Below, in pieces: positions 1-8,544 of a stretch of 30,024 nt of DNA. Under the pieces are notes generated by a model, which saw only the letters and a list, made by a program, of their open reading frames with translations, was not told where the DNA came from and ran no database searches. Each line of letters begins with the position of its first letter. The stretch's first letter is position 1. Source of the DNA: an uncultured Clostridia bacterium (GTDB taxonomy: Bacteria; Bacillota; Clostridia; TANB77; CAG-508). The position numbers and the translations under genes are program-made. The stretch lies in contig CAKPOI010000016.1 of assembly GCA_934169775.1 (NCBI GenBank), forward strand, positions 1 through 30,024, given 5' to 3'.

Positions 1-170
1 ACATCATATTTTTGTAATATATCTATTAAAACTGCTCCACCACCGACAAATGGTTCGACATATTTTTTTATTGTTCCATTTTCTAATTCGAATGGGTAAA
101 AGTTTGTTAATTGTGATAATAAACTCCCTTTTCCTCCTGCCCATTTTATAAAAGGTTTTATAGTTTCCAT
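1..170 (-). CDS. D12-class adenine-specific DNA methyltransferase (Dam family), N-terminal fragment cut by window edge
   Basis: This is the first 56 codons of a gene that runs off the start of the window. The start codon is at 170-168, with a GGAGGG ribosome binding site at 175-180. The translation begins METIKPFIKWAGGKGSLL and continues to YVEPFVGGGAVLIDI. WAGGK is the N-terminal motif (motif X) of the Dam/DpnII group. EPFVGGGAV is the S-adenosylmethionine-binding motif I. These enzymes methylate the N6 of adenine, often in GATC. The target-recognition domain and the catalytic DPPY motif lie outside the window, so specificity cannot be read, nor whether a restriction partner is present. It lies downstream of the rlmD terminator and is probably its own unit. 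Confidence 0.85.
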   Translation of the reverse strand, partial: METIKPFIKWAGGKGSLLSQLTNFYPFELENGTIKKYVEPFVGGGAVLIDILQKYD

Positions 171-254
171 TTTTCCCTCCAAAACTCTGTTTACACTATA
201 TCACATTTTTCATTTATAAACAACAAAATCCATCTAGTTTTTTAATTTTTTTAG

Positions 255-286
255 TCAAAAAAAACAGAAGATTGCTCTCCTGTTTC
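255..286 (-). terminator. Rho-independent terminator after rlmD
   Basis: Read on the minus strand, AAACAG pairs with CTGTTT around a short inner stem and loop. A run of eight T follows (positions 257-264). It lies about 95 bases beyond the rlmD stop codon. Confidence 0.75.
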
Positions 287-381
287 TTATTGTTTTTCGT
301 CTATTTATTCTCTTTCAATAATTCTGTATAATATAGAATTATCTTTCTCAACTTTTTAACATACTCTAGTTATAAACATGT

Positions 382-1770
382 CTATTTTTTGGTATTTTTC
401 TTCAATTCTAGAACAGATACACACTCCACATGGCTTGTAAATGGAAACATATCAACAGGAGTAATATTTTTTATATCATATCTATCTTCCAAAAGAGCTA
501 AATCTCTAACCAAAGTTGCAGGATTACAGCTAATATACACCAATTTTTTAGGAGCAACATTTAACAAGTTCATAACACTCTTTTTGTCAAGGCCTTTTCT
601 TGGCGGATCAACCATAACTACATCTGGTATTATTTTCTTTATATTAATAAGATTATCTAAAACTTCTTCAACATCACCTGAAATAAATTCAGTATTTTGC
701 AAATTATTATTTTTTGCATTTTCCTTTGCCATTTCCACAGCCTGTTCTACTATTTCAACTCCATAAACCTTTTTAGCATATTGAGCCATAAATAATGAGA
801 TAGTGCCAATCCCGCAATACAAGTCAAACACAACATCCTCTTTTGTAATCTCTGCTGCCTGTACTCCAAGATTATACAATTTTACTGTCTGCACAGGATT
901 TACTTGGTAAAATGATAGTGGTGATATTTTAAATGTTAAATTCTCTAATTTATCTGATATTGTTCCATCCCCATATAAAACTTCATTTTCTTTGCCCAAA
1001 ATTACATTTGTATTCCTTTCATTTATATTTTTTACTATTGTTTTTATTTCTGGAAATTTGCTTACTATTTGTTCAACTACTTTAGTTTCTTTAGGAATTT
1101 TCTTGCCATTTACAACTAAAATACACATTATCTCATTTGTTTTTATACCTATTTTTATTACTATATGTCTTAATAAGCCTTTTCCTGTTTTTTCTTGATA
1201 TACACTTAGTTTTTCTTTATTCCATATTTCTAAAATATATTTTGCAATTTTTTCTGTTATCTGATTTTGAATTTTACATCCTTGCATTTCTATTATTTCA
1301 TGTGTCCTATTAGCAAAAATTCCTATTACAGAATTTCCATTTTTATCTATTCCAACTGGATATTGCGCCTTATTTCTGTAATAATATGGTTCTTCCATAC
1401 CTACAACTTTAGATACATCTATTTTTTTATTTAATGTTTTATTTACTAAACTTTGTACTGCATTTTGTTTCATCTCTAATGTTTTTTCATATTTTATATG
1501 TCTTAAATTACAACCTCCACACCTTTTATATGTAACACAATCACTCTCTACTCTATATGGAGATGCTTTTATAAATTCTGTTGTTTTTCCAAATGCATGT
1601 GATGCTAATACTTTCACAATTAATATTTTTACTTTTTCTCCTTTTATTGCACCTTTTACAAATATTGTATACCCATCTATTTTAGCTATTCCCTCACCCT
1701 CAAAACCATTATCTATTATTTCTACTACATATTCTTTATTTTTTTCTACTGGTATAATTTTATTATTCAT
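382..1770 (-). CDS. rlmD: 23S rRNA (uracil-C5)-methyltransferase, RlmD/RlmCD type (TrmA family)
   Basis: The 462-residue protein has the full layout of the RNA m5U methyltransferases. An N-terminal TRAM domain covers about residues 8-70. The four cysteines that bind an iron-sulfur cluster are visible at C78, C84, C87 and C165. The C-terminal Rossmann methyltransferase domain has the SAM motif DLYCGIGTISLF near 317-327, VDPPRKGL near 387-394, and the nucleophile cysteine in YISCNPATL (about C415). The terminal HVECVSVL carries the expected general-base glutamate. It methylates uracil C5 in 23S rRNA using S-adenosylmethionine. Firmicutes often have two or three paralogs (RlmCD, YefA-like), so the exact uridine is uncertain. 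The gene is monocistronic, with a terminator downstream and a GGGGACGG-type repeat just upstream. Confidence 0.9.
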   Translation of the reverse strand: MNNKIIPVEKNKEYVVEIIDNGFEGEGIAKIDGYTIFVKGAIKGEKVKILIVKVLASHAFGKTTEFIKASPYRVESDCVTYKRCGGCNLRHIKYEKTLEMKQNAVQSLVNKTLNKKIDVSKVVGMEEPYYYRNKAQYPVGIDKNGNSVIGIFANRTHEIIEMQGCKIQNQITEKIAKYILEIWNKEKLSVYQEKTGKGLLRHIVIKIGIKTNEIMCILVVNGKKIPKETKVVEQIVSKFPEIKTIVKNINERNTNVILGKENEVLYGDGTISDKLENLTFKISPLSFYQVNPVQTVKLYNLGVQAAEITKEDVVFDLYCGIGTISLFMAQYAKKVYGVEIVEQAVEMAKENAKNNNLQNTEFISGDVEEVLDNLINIKKIIPDVVMVDPPRKGLDKKSVMNLLNVAPKKLVYISCNPATLVRDLALLEDRYDIKNITPVDMFPFTSHVECVSVLELKKNTKK

Positions 1771-1790
1771 TTAAATATCTCCCTTTGTTC

Positions 1791-1824
1791 AAGGTGCTTT
1801 TGGGGACGGACTCAAAAACACCTT
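1791..1824. repeat. GGGGACGGA hairpin repeat, copy A
   Basis: Arms AAGGTG..TTTT and AAAA..CACCTT flank a constant loop GGGGACGGACTC. A 23-nt stretch is shared with the tandem copies at 16479-16576. It sits between the divergent rlmD start and the tRNA-Leu promoter. There is no T-run, so it is not a typical terminator. Confidence 0.7.
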
Positions 1825-1853
1825 ACAATTTTTAATTTTTTTCCATTTTTCTA

Positions 1854-1883
1854 TTGACAATAAATCTATTATTGTGCTATTAT
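1854..1883 (+). promoter_or_regulatory. Sigma-A-type promoter of tRNA-Leu(TAG)
   Basis: TTGACA at 1854-1859 is followed by an 18-bp spacer and TATTAT at 1878-1883. It ends 21 bp before the mature tRNA 5' end. Confidence 0.7.
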
Positions 1884-1904
1884 AAGTATTGTTAAATATG
1901 AATT

Positions 1905-1988
1905 GCGGATGTGGCGGAATTGGTAGACGCGCTGGTCTTAGGAACCAGTGTCAACGACGTGGGGGTTCGAGTCCCTTCATCCGCACCA
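1905..1988 (+). tRNA. tRNA-Leu, anticodon TAG
   Basis: The acceptor stem GCGGATG/CATCCGC is closed and CCA is encoded. The anticodon stem CTGGT/ACCAG encloses loop CTTAGGA, giving TAG. The long variable arm is typical of a type II (Leu) tRNA, and the T-arm GGTTCGAGTCC is present. It resembles the second tRNA-Leu at 10322-10409. Confidence 0.97.
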
Positions 1989-1997
1989 CTGTATGTA

Positions 1998-2038
1998 TAT
2001 CAATGTTTTTGTAATAAGCAAAACTTTGATATTTTTTT
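1998..2038 (+). terminator. Terminator of tRNA-Leu(TAG)
   Basis: TATCAATGTTTT (1998-2009) pairs with AAAACTTTGATA (2020-2031) with one mismatch. Seven T follow at 2032-2038. It begins ten bases after the tRNA CCA. Confidence 0.85.
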
Positions 2039-2102
2039 ATTTTAGCAACCAATTTAGCAACGAACACTATCCACTCGCCTTATTTTGATGTGCTTTTTTA
2101 TT

Positions 2103-2300
2103 TTATTTTTTTATTAGAAACATTAAAACAATCCCACTAAGCATAACTATCACAAAACCTAAAATTTTTAGTCCACTTGCTCCTTCATTTTGATCTCCAA
2201 ATCCAAAAAATCTTTTTGTTAATAATCTTGCATCAAAAATACATATTACACCTAATAAGATTATTATTATACATATTATTTCTATAATTAATTTTAACAT
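2103..2300 (-). CDS. Small two-helix membrane protein, function unknown
   Basis: The protein is 65 residues from the start chosen at 2300 (MLKLIIEIIC), because AAGGATG precedes that ATG; a longer upstream reading has no good ribosome binding site. It has two hydrophobic segments, about residues 3-22 and 45-62, with a short polar loop (TKRFFGFGDQNEGASGLK) between them. No enzymatic motif is visible. Very short two-helix proteins of this form are common in Clostridia and mostly uncharacterised. The region just upstream (2335-2475) is a composite repeat. Confidence 0.6.
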   Translation of the reverse strand: MLKLIIEIICIIIILLGVICIFDARLLTKRFFGFGDQNEGASGLKILGFVIVMLSGIVLMFLIKK

Positions 2301-2334
2301 TATAACATCCTTTCTTAAAATATTTTCACTTTGC

Positions 2335-2474
2335 ATTGCGAAACTAAAAAGTTTCATATTGTTTCCTAGAATAGAACAAAAGCGGACATTAATAACATTA
2401 GCACCTATTAAAACATTTTAAAGTCCGCATATTTGTTCGTGCACGAAAATTTATGAAATAAATTTTCTGTGCAT
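2335..2474. repeat. Composite hairpin repeat, most complete copy
   Basis: Three modules are present in order: a segment at 2335-2372 also seen at 12074-12110; a GCGGAC...GTCCGC hairpin (2382-2428) with a TTAA/TTAA inner stem, like 24636-24666; and a TGCAC..AAAATTTA / TAAATTTT..GTGCA hairpin (about 2440-2474), like 12818-12845. Nothing here looks coding. Confidence 0.5.
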
Positions 2475-2481
2475 TGTTGTT

Positions 2482-2525
2482 TTTTATATTATAGGAAGTT
2501 CGAAGAACTTTCCTATAATATAAAA
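2482..2525. repeat. Long AT-rich palindrome
   Basis: The left arm TTTTATATTATAGGAA and the right arm TTCCTATAATATAAAA pair along their full length. The stem then continues as GTTC/GAAC around a GAA loop, with one bulged base. No T-run lies outside the stem. Confidence 0.65.
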
Positions 2526-2526
2526 T

Positions 2527-2558
2527 ATACCTGCAAGTTTCATTGTCACTTGCAGGTA
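2527..2558 (-). terminator. Probable terminator of the 307-aa gene
   Basis: TACCTGCAAGT (2528-2538) and ACTTGCAGGTA (2548-2558) form a perfect 11-bp stem about 35 bp beyond the stop codon at 2594. On the minus strand a U-rich TATTTTATATTA follows, not a clean U-run. Confidence 0.6.
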
Positions 2559-2593
2559 TTGCCTTTTCAAAAAATCTGAATACTAGCGTTCCT

Positions 2594-3517
2594 TTAAGCT
2601 ACTTTTCTTACCACCAACTCCTTTGAAATAAGATTTATGAAAATCTGTAACTTCTGTTCCAATATTTTTGACATTTCTACAACGTCACTCCTATTTACTT
2701 CTGAAGAAGCACCAAGCTCATCTAACAAATAAATAATCATTGAATAAACACTTGGTATATTGTATTTTAAAGTATATTTTTCCCAAATATAACTGCAGCA
2801 TTTTATCACTGAAATATTAGAATCTTGAAGTTTATACTCAATTGCTTCAGTCATTATTAATTTAAAAGGATATTTTCTCCTCTTTCCCTTAATGTTACAA
2901 TATTCCTCTACCAACTGATTTGCTCTGACTTCTTTAACAATTTCATCAATCGTTTCAATGAATTTTGGATCTTCATAAATTTCTGTACCAAAAAATTCAT
3001 CAATTTGATTTTTAGTCCAGTTAGTTCCAAAGCTTTTTTCTATTGCTTCTTCAAGCGAATCATTTTCTTCTGTTAAGTTCCAGATCACTTCTCCCAGCTT
3101 TTTATTTTTAATATTTCTTTTTTCAAGTGCTTCGTTTATTATAATTCTTTTCGTATTTATATACTTTCCTGCCGTAAAGTTGCAAGAATTTATAATACTT
3201 ATTGCCAACCTTTCTAAGTCTTTTACTACTTTTTCAAGTTCTTCCATCCTTGGCATTTTATTTGAAATCAACTTTGACAGTGCTGAAACGTAAAAAAGGA
3301 AACTTTCTCCACTTGTTTTTGCAGCTTCTTCCTTTAAAATTTCATCATATGCTTTGTCAGGCTCTTTCATTCTTGCCAAAACCGTATTGGCAAAATATTC
3401 TTTACTTCTATAGCTGGCGGTTCTTTCTTCTAGACTTAAACGTCTTTCTAAGCACCGTATTATTTTTCTTTTTGCCTCCTTATCTAAATTTTTTGAAAAG
3501 TTTTTCTGTCCTTCCAT
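2594..3517 (-). CDS. Hypothetical protein, 307 aa, mostly helical, orphan
   Basis: The family was not recognised. The protein is charged and predicted to be almost entirely alpha-helical, with no signal peptide, membrane segment or obvious catalytic motif. The start is well supported by AAGGAG ten bases before the ATG at 3517. A near-perfect palindrome (3538-3558) sits just upstream and may be an operator, and a hairpin lies after the stop, so the gene looks like a separately regulated single-gene unit. Its base composition seems a little less AT-rich than its neighbours, which together with isolation between conserved genes hints at acquisition. No function is assigned. Confidence 0.75.
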   Translation of the reverse strand: MEGQKNFSKNLDKEAKRKIIRCLERRLSLEERTASYRSKEYFANTVLARMKEPDKAYDEILKEEAAKTSGESFLFYVSALSKLISNKMPRMEELEKVVKDLERLAISIINSCNFTAGKYINTKRIIINEALEKRNIKNKKLGEVIWNLTEENDSLEEAIEKSFGTNWTKNQIDEFFGTEIYEDPKFIETIDEIVKEVRANQLVEEYCNIKGKRRKYPFKLIMTEAIEYKLQDSNISVIKCCSYIWEKYTLKYNIPSVYSMIIYLLDELGASSEVNRSDVVEMSKILEQKLQIFINLISKELVVRKVA

Positions 3518-3537
3518 GTTGTATTGCTCCTTTCTTT

Positions 3538-3558
3538 ACTACACTTATTAAGTATAGT
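3538..3558. promoter_or_regulatory. Palindrome upstream of the 307-aa gene, candidate operator
   Basis: Arms ACTACACTTA and TAAGTATAGT are complementary around a single central T, with one mismatch. The site lies 21 bp upstream of the start codon and overlaps a TACTAT sequence that could be a -10 box on the minus strand. Confidence 0.45.
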
Positions 3559-3659
3559 AGTTACTTATTATTTGTGACATTTTTATTATACTATAAATTT
3601 CCATTTTTTGCAATATTTTGTTGTTATTTTACATAATATAGTCACATTTTTATTAATAA

Positions 3660-5720
3660 CTATAAAGTTCCATTACCTAACCTCTCTAATTTTTTATTAA
3701 CAACATTAGCCAATTCTTTATTTTCTTCATTTTCAAGTTTGGCATCATTTGCTAAAATCTTCTGTGCAACTTGCTGCACTTGTTGCAATATTGGCATATC
3801 TTCAAACAAATTAGCAATTTTAAATTCTGGTAAACCATGTTGCATTGTACCAAAAAAATCTCCGCTTCCTCTTAATTCCAAATCTTTTTCTGATATTTTA
3901 AATCCATCATTTGTATCACACATAACTTTCATTCTTTTCCTAATATTTTCACCATTTCCTTCATATTTCAAAATACAATATGATTGATATTCTCCTCTCC
4001 CAACTCTTCCACGTAATTGATGTAATTGAGCTAATCCAAACCTTTGAGCATCCTCTATTACCATTATATTAGAGTTAGGAACATCTACGCCAACTTCTAT
4101 TACTGTTGTTGAAATCAATATATCTATTTCATGATTTTTAAACTTTAACATTATTTCATCTTTTTCTTTAGCTTTCATTTTTCCATGTAAATATGCCACT
4201 CTATATTGAGGAAAAATCTCTGTTTGATATTTTTTAGCAAGTTCAACTACTGACTTCAAATCACTTTCTTCACTTTCCTCAACTAATGGACACACTATAT
4301 AGGCTTGCCTGCCTTCTTTTATCTGCTTCTCTATAAAATTATCTACTCTTTCTTGCATTTTTTTGGTTACTGCAAAAGTCTCTATTTTCTTTCTATTTGG
4401 AGGTAATTCATCTATTATTGATATGTCCAAATCACCATATAAAATCAAAGCCAAAGTTCTCGGAATAGGTGTTGCAGACATTACTAAAACATCTGGATTT
4501 TGACCATTACTCCCTTTCTGAGCTATTTTATTTCTCTGCCTTACGCCAAATCTGTGTTGCTCATCTGTTACAACCAATCCTAAATTTTTAAATTCCACAT
4601 TGTCTTCTAACAAAGCATGTGTTCCTATTAATATATCTATTTCTCCAGCTTTTAACTTTGATAAAATTTCTTCTTTTTTCTTTTTAGTTATTCCTGAAAT
4701 TAATAATTCTGATTTTATTCCTAATTCTGTTAGCATATTATCAAAATTCTCTAAATGCTGTGTTGCAAGTATTGCTGTTGGTGCCATTATTGCCGCTTGA
4801 TATCCACTTTTTACTGCTTTATATGCTGCACTCATCGCAACAGCTGTTTTACCTGAACCAACATCTCCTTGCAATAATCTATTCATCATTTTTTCTGATT
4901 CCATATCTTTTTCTATTTCTTTTAAAACTCTTAATTGTGCATTTGTTAATTGAAATGGAAATCTTTTAACAAAATCTTCTATTTTATATTCTGATGAAAA
5001 TTTTATTCCTTTTTCTTCTAATATATCTCTATTTTTCAATGACATTAATGATAATTGTGTTATAAGGAGTTCTTCAAATACCAATCTTCTTCTTGCTGTT
5101 CTAAAATCTTCTAATTCTTGTGGAAAATGTATTGTTTTTATTGCATCATTTATTCCTAAAAGCCTACTTGTCTTTATTACATATTGTGGTAATGTTTCTG
5201 GCAAATTTCCATATACTTCTGCCATAGCATTTTCTATTATCTTTCTTAAAGTATTTTGTGAAAGCTGATATGTTAATGGATATATTGGTATTATTCGTCC
5301 CGTATTTTGTGTACTACCATACTCATCAAACACCGGTGAGGCTATTGTTATTTTTCCATATTTTCTTTCTATCTTTCCATACATTCTATATCTTTGGCCT
5401 ACTCTAAATTTTGACTTTAAATATGTTTGATTAAACCATACTGCTTCTGCTGAACCTGAACTATCCCTTACCATCAATCTTTGCATTGTTTTTTTTGAAA
5501 ATTTACTTTCTATCATTTTACTTATTGCAATTACTTCTATCAAAGCCTCTTCACCATCAACACATTCAAGCAAGCTTTTTGGCTTGCTTCTATCTTCATA
5601 TGTTCTTGGATAATATGTAATTAAATCTTCTAATGTGAATATTCCTAGCTTATTTAGCAATTGTACCCTATTTGGACCTACACCTTTTACATATTTTACA
5701 TCTTTTTTTAAATCTATCAT
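3660..5720 (-). CDS. recG: ATP-dependent DNA helicase RecG
   Basis: The protein is 686 residues with the start at 5720 (MIDLKKDVKYVKGVGP), preceded by GAGAGG; an upstream in-frame extension of 11 codons is unlikely. An N-terminal helical/OB-fold wedge domain (about 60-150) is followed by the helicase core. Walker A GDVGSGKT lies at about 285-292, the DEQH box with RFGVRQR follows at about 386, and motif III is MSATPIPRTL. The C-terminal helicase motifs include STTVIEVGVDVP and QLRGRVGRG. The length matches the family. RecG remodels stalled replication forks and Holliday junctions. The gap to the next gene upstream is short and no terminator was seen, so it may be cotranscribed with the metallophosphoesterase. 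Confidence 0.97.
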   Translation of the reverse strand: MIDLKKDVKYVKGVGPNRVQLLNKLGIFTLEDLITYYPRTYEDRSKPKSLLECVDGEEALIEVIAISKMIESKFSKKTMQRLMVRDSSGSAEAVWFNQTYLKSKFRVGQRYRMYGKIERKYGKITIASPVFDEYGSTQNTGRIIPIYPLTYQLSQNTLRKIIENAMAEVYGNLPETLPQYVIKTSRLLGINDAIKTIHFPQELEDFRTARRRLVFEELLITQLSLMSLKNRDILEEKGIKFSSEYKIEDFVKRFPFQLTNAQLRVLKEIEKDMESEKMMNRLLQGDVGSGKTAVAMSAAYKAVKSGYQAAIMAPTAILATQHLENFDNMLTELGIKSELLISGITKKKKEEILSKLKAGEIDILIGTHALLEDNVEFKNLGLVVTDEQHRFGVRQRNKIAQKGSNGQNPDVLVMSATPIPRTLALILYGDLDISIIDELPPNRKKIETFAVTKKMQERVDNFIEKQIKEGRQAYIVCPLVEESEESDLKSVVELAKKYQTEIFPQYRVAYLHGKMKAKEKDEIMLKFKNHEIDILISTTVIEVGVDVPNSNIMVIEDAQRFGLAQLHQLRGRVGRGEYQSYCILKYEGNGENIRKRMKVMCDTNDGFKISEKDLELRGSGDFFGTMQHGLPEFKIANLFEDMPILQQVQQVAQKILANDAKLENEENKELANVVNKKLERLGNGTL

Positions 5721-5813
5721 TTTATGTATCCTCTCTTTGTAAAATTCAAACAAACCTGAATATACAATATTTTCTCTTGTCTTATATATTATTTTTTATT
5801 CAACACTAGCATA

Positions 5814-6524
5814 TTATTCTGTAATTTTTACTAATTTAAAATTCACTCCGTCAGCACTTACTAATGTTGTATCTATCCCTTTTATATTTCCTTGTATAGC
5901 TTCTTTTATAGACTCACCATGGAGATGTCCATATATACATTTTTTCACATTATATTTTCGCATTATTTCAATAAATGGTGAATCTATCAAGTTTTGTTTG
6001 TTATAATTTGTGTAAGGTGGATAATGCATACATATTATTATTGGCTTATCATCTCCAAATTTTTGAATTCCATATTTAATTGAAAGCTCCAATCTTATTG
6101 ACTCTCTATTTATCATTTTCTTATCTTCTTCTTCATTTGATTGAACCCATCCTCTTGTTCCTGCTATAATATTTCCTTCCACCTCATAACTATTATTATA
6201 TAAAAAGTCTATATTTCTAAAATTATTTTCTTCTATATATTTTTGCATTTTTTTTAATGTTGACCACCAATAATCATGGTTTCCCTTTAACAATATCTTT
6301 CGACCTGGCAATTCACTTAAATATTCAAAATCTGCATTTGTATCTTTTAAATACATTGACCATGAAAAATCTCCTGGTAATAACACTGTATCATTTTCTG
6401 TTACTTTTTCTAACCAGTCTTTTTTGATTTTTTCTTCATGATTTTGCCATTTTCCTCCAAATATATTCATTGGCTTATTCTCATTAAATGATAAATGTAA
6501 ATCTGCTATTGCAAATATTGCCAT
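5814..6524 (-). CDS. Calcineurin-like metallophosphoesterase
   Basis: The protein is 236 residues. The start is set at 6524 (MAIFAIADLHLS), with GAGGAG in front. An upstream extension to 6584 is open only because it reads through a GGGGACGGA repeat. All metal-binding motifs are present: D8-x-H10 (ADLH), GD51-52, GNHD at 81-84, H166 and GHLH near 198-201. The family hydrolyses phosphoesters at a two-metal centre; the substrate cannot be told from sequence. Soluble, with no signal peptide. It lies between tsaD and recG on the same strand. Confidence 0.88.
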   Translation of the reverse strand: MAIFAIADLHLSFNENKPMNIFGGKWQNHEEKIKKDWLEKVTENDTVLLPGDFSWSMYLKDTNADFEYLSELPGRKILLKGNHDYWWSTLKKMQKYIEENNFRNIDFLYNNSYEVEGNIIAGTRGWVQSNEEEDKKMINRESIRLELSIKYGIQKFGDDKPIIICMHYPPYTNYNKQNLIDSPFIEIMRKYNVKKCIYGHLHGESIKEAIQGNIKGIDTTLVSADGVNFKLVKITE

Positions 6525-6540
6525 ATCTTTCTCCTCTCTT

Positions 6541-6592
6541 AATGACTTTTTGCTCCGTCCCCAAAAACATCGCTCAATCCCCAAATCATCAT
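6541..6592. repeat. GGGGACGGA repeat, copy D, overlapping the leader of the metallophosphoesterase gene
   Basis: On the minus strand the core GGGGACGGAGCAAAAA lies in an imperfect palindrome with a second GGGGATTGAGC motif. It falls between the tsaD stop (6601) and the metallophosphoesterase ribosome binding site. Confidence 0.55.
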
Positions 6593-6600
6593 TAAAAGCT

Positions 6601-7581
6601 CTAACTTAACTTCAAATTTGGAATTGCATTTAGCTCCAATCCATCTCTAATTCCAGCCCTATAATTATAATATCCAGCAGATCCTATCATAGCTCCATTA
6701 TCAGTACACAACTTTAAATCAGGCATATACACCTTTATACCATTTTTTTCTAAGCCTTCAAAAGCTTTTCTTATATATGAATTTGCTGATACTCCACCTG
6801 CCAAAGCAACAGTTTTTAATCCTGTTATTTCTATTGCTTTTTTTATATGTTCTACCAATATTTCTGTCACTGTTTTTTCAAAACTTGCACACAAATCTGC
6901 TTTATTAATATCTGGGTTTTTATGGTGTAAATTTATTACTGCTGTTTTTATTCCACTAAAGCTAAAATCTAAATTATCAAAATGTGTTTTTGGAAGCTCT
7001 ATATTAGGCTCACCTTGTAATGCTAGTTTATCTACTTTTGGACCTCCTGGATATCCTAATCCAACAACTCTAGCTACTTTATCAAAAGCCTCTCCTATTG
7101 CATCATCTCTCGTTTTTCCTAAAACTTCAAATTCAGTATAACCCTTTACATGTATTATTTGTGTATTTCCACCTGACATCATCACACATAAAAAAGGTGG
7201 TTTTAAATCACTATGTGTTATGTAATTTGCTGCAATATGACCTTGTATATGATTTACTCCCACCAATGTCTTTCCTGTTGCATAACTTAATGCTTTTGCA
7301 TATGATAATCCTACAAGCAATGCACCCACCAATCCTGGTCCATATGTTGGAGTTATGGCATCTATATCATCTATTGTTATTTTTGCATCTTCCAACGCCT
7401 TTTTGGTTACTCTTGATATTGCTTCTATATGATTTCTTGATGCTATCTCTGGTACTACTCCTCCATACTTTTCATGTATTGGTATTTGTGTATCAACTAT
7501 ATTTGATAATATTTTTCTTCCATCTTCTATTACTGCTACTGCTGTTTCATCACAGCTTGATTCTATTCCTAGTGTTAGCAT
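6601..7581 (-). CDS. tsaD: tRNA N6-adenosine threonylcarbamoyltransferase TsaD
   Basis: The protein is 326 residues with the start at 7581 (MLTLGIESSCDETAVAV), after AGAAGGG. It belongs to the ASKHA-fold Kae1/TsaD family. The signature IESSCDET is at 5-12, the metal ligands H111 and H115 lie in NHIQGH, and nucleotide-binding MSGGNTQ is at about 135-141, followed by GGPKVDKLA and late GGVSANSYIR. TsaD transfers threonylcarbamoyl to A37 of ANN-decoding tRNAs (t6A), working with TsaB and TsaE, neither of which is in the window. An upstream 14-codon extension lacks family support. Confidence 0.97.
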   Translation of the reverse strand: MLTLGIESSCDETAVAVIEDGRKILSNIVDTQIPIHEKYGGVVPEIASRNHIEAISRVTKKALEDAKITIDDIDAITPTYGPGLVGALLVGLSYAKALSYATGKTLVGVNHIQGHIAANYITHSDLKPPFLCVMMSGGNTQIIHVKGYTEFEVLGKTRDDAIGEAFDKVARVVGLGYPGGPKVDKLALQGEPNIELPKTHFDNLDFSFSGIKTAVINLHHKNPDINKADLCASFEKTVTEILVEHIKKAIEITGLKTVALAGGVSANSYIRKAFEGLEKNGIKVYMPDLKLCTDNGAMIGSAGYYNYRAGIRDGLELNAIPNLKLS

Positions 7582-7656
7582 TTTTTCATCCCTTCTTTTA
7601 ATATCTATTTTACATATAAACACACACTTAATTTATCGAATTTTTTCATATCTAGC

Positions 7657-8400
7657 TTATCCTAATCTAAATATCAATTTTGCTAAACCTAATATTCCAC
7701 TACTTACTCCAGTTATAGCTGGTGTAATTATATAACCTGCTAAATTTGTTATCCATAACACTACAAATACTATATAAAATATTTGCTCATTATTTACAAA
7801 CCAATTTTTTGCCCTTTGTGGTAAAAATGGTAAAATTACTTTTGAACCATCTAATGGTGGCAATGGTATTAAGTTAAATACTCCTAACCCTATATTTATA
7901 GATATTACACCTGATAATACTAATAATGTAGTACTTCCTAATGTAGAACTTAAAAATGACATACTGCCAAATTTATATACTGCGCAATATATTAAAGCAA
8001 ATATAAATGCCATTATAAAATTCATTACTGGACCTGCTATTGATACAAGAGCTTCCCCTTTTTCCATTGACATTTTTCTTGAATAGTTTCTTGGATCTAC
8101 ATGTACTGGTTTTCCCCATCCAAATCCTGCTACTAATAACATTAGTGTTCCTACTGGATCTAGATGATCTTTTGGATTTAAACTTAATCTGCCTTCCCTT
8201 CTTGCTGTATCATCACCTAACTTATCTGCCACAAAAGCATGTGCAAATTCATGAAACGTAATTGCTATTAATACTCCTGGTATACTTATTAATAAACTTA
8301 ATAACTTTCCTGGCACCATTATATATTCTAATATTCCAACTATCATTAATACAGCTAATATTGTATACATTGTTTTTCTATCAAATGAAAAATTAAACAT
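7657..8400 (-). CDS. Site-2-type membrane metalloprotease (M50, YwhC-like)
   Basis: The protein is 247 residues with four to six hydrophobic segments. The zinc motif HEFAH (H50, E51, H54) lies inside the second membrane segment. The third ligand sits in NLIPLPPLDGS (LDG at about 183-185). This compact form, without PDZ or CBS domains, matches the small M50 family often labelled YwhC. These are intramembrane proteases; the substrate is unknown. The ATG at 8400 has AGGTG in front. The lysS terminator separates it from lysS upstream, so its own promoter probably lies in that short gap. Confidence 0.9.
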   Translation of the reverse strand: MFNFSFDRKTMYTILAVLMIVGILEYIMVPGKLLSLLISIPGVLIAITFHEFAHAFVADKLGDDTARREGRLSLNPKDHLDPVGTLMLLVAGFGWGKPVHVDPRNYSRKMSMEKGEALVSIAGPVMNFIMAFIFALIYCAVYKFGSMSFLSSTLGSTTLLVLSGVISINIGLGVFNLIPLPPLDGSKVILPFLPQRAKNWFVNNEQIFYIVFVVLWITNLAGYIITPAITGVSSGILGLAKLIFRLG

Positions 8401-8470
8401 TTATAACACCTCTTTTTTATATTTGTGAAATATTTGTATTCCTTATACAAACATACTATTTTATTATATT

Positions 8471-8512
8471 AAAAGCTCACACCTTTTTTTACTTTATAGA
8501 TGTGAGCTTTTT
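8471..8512 (-). terminator. Terminator of lysS
   Basis: AAAAGCTCACA (8471-8481) pairs perfectly with TGTGAGCTTTT (8501-8511). The minus-strand stem ends in TTTT followed by AT-rich sequence, 33 bp past the lysS stop. The internal loop is T-rich on the plus strand. Confidence 0.8.
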
Positions 8513-8544
8513 GATTCCATATCCACTTTTTTGTACTATATCTT

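Noticed and set aside
2040..2075. Short direct repeat TTTAGCAAC after tRNA-Leu(TAG) as an integration attachment site
   Set aside because: The two copies are adjacent, neither matches the tRNA 3' end, and there is no integrase in the window.
7098..7601. 167-aa plus-strand frame opposite tsaD
   Set aside because: A His/Leu-rich shadow. tsaD on the minus strand has all family motifs.
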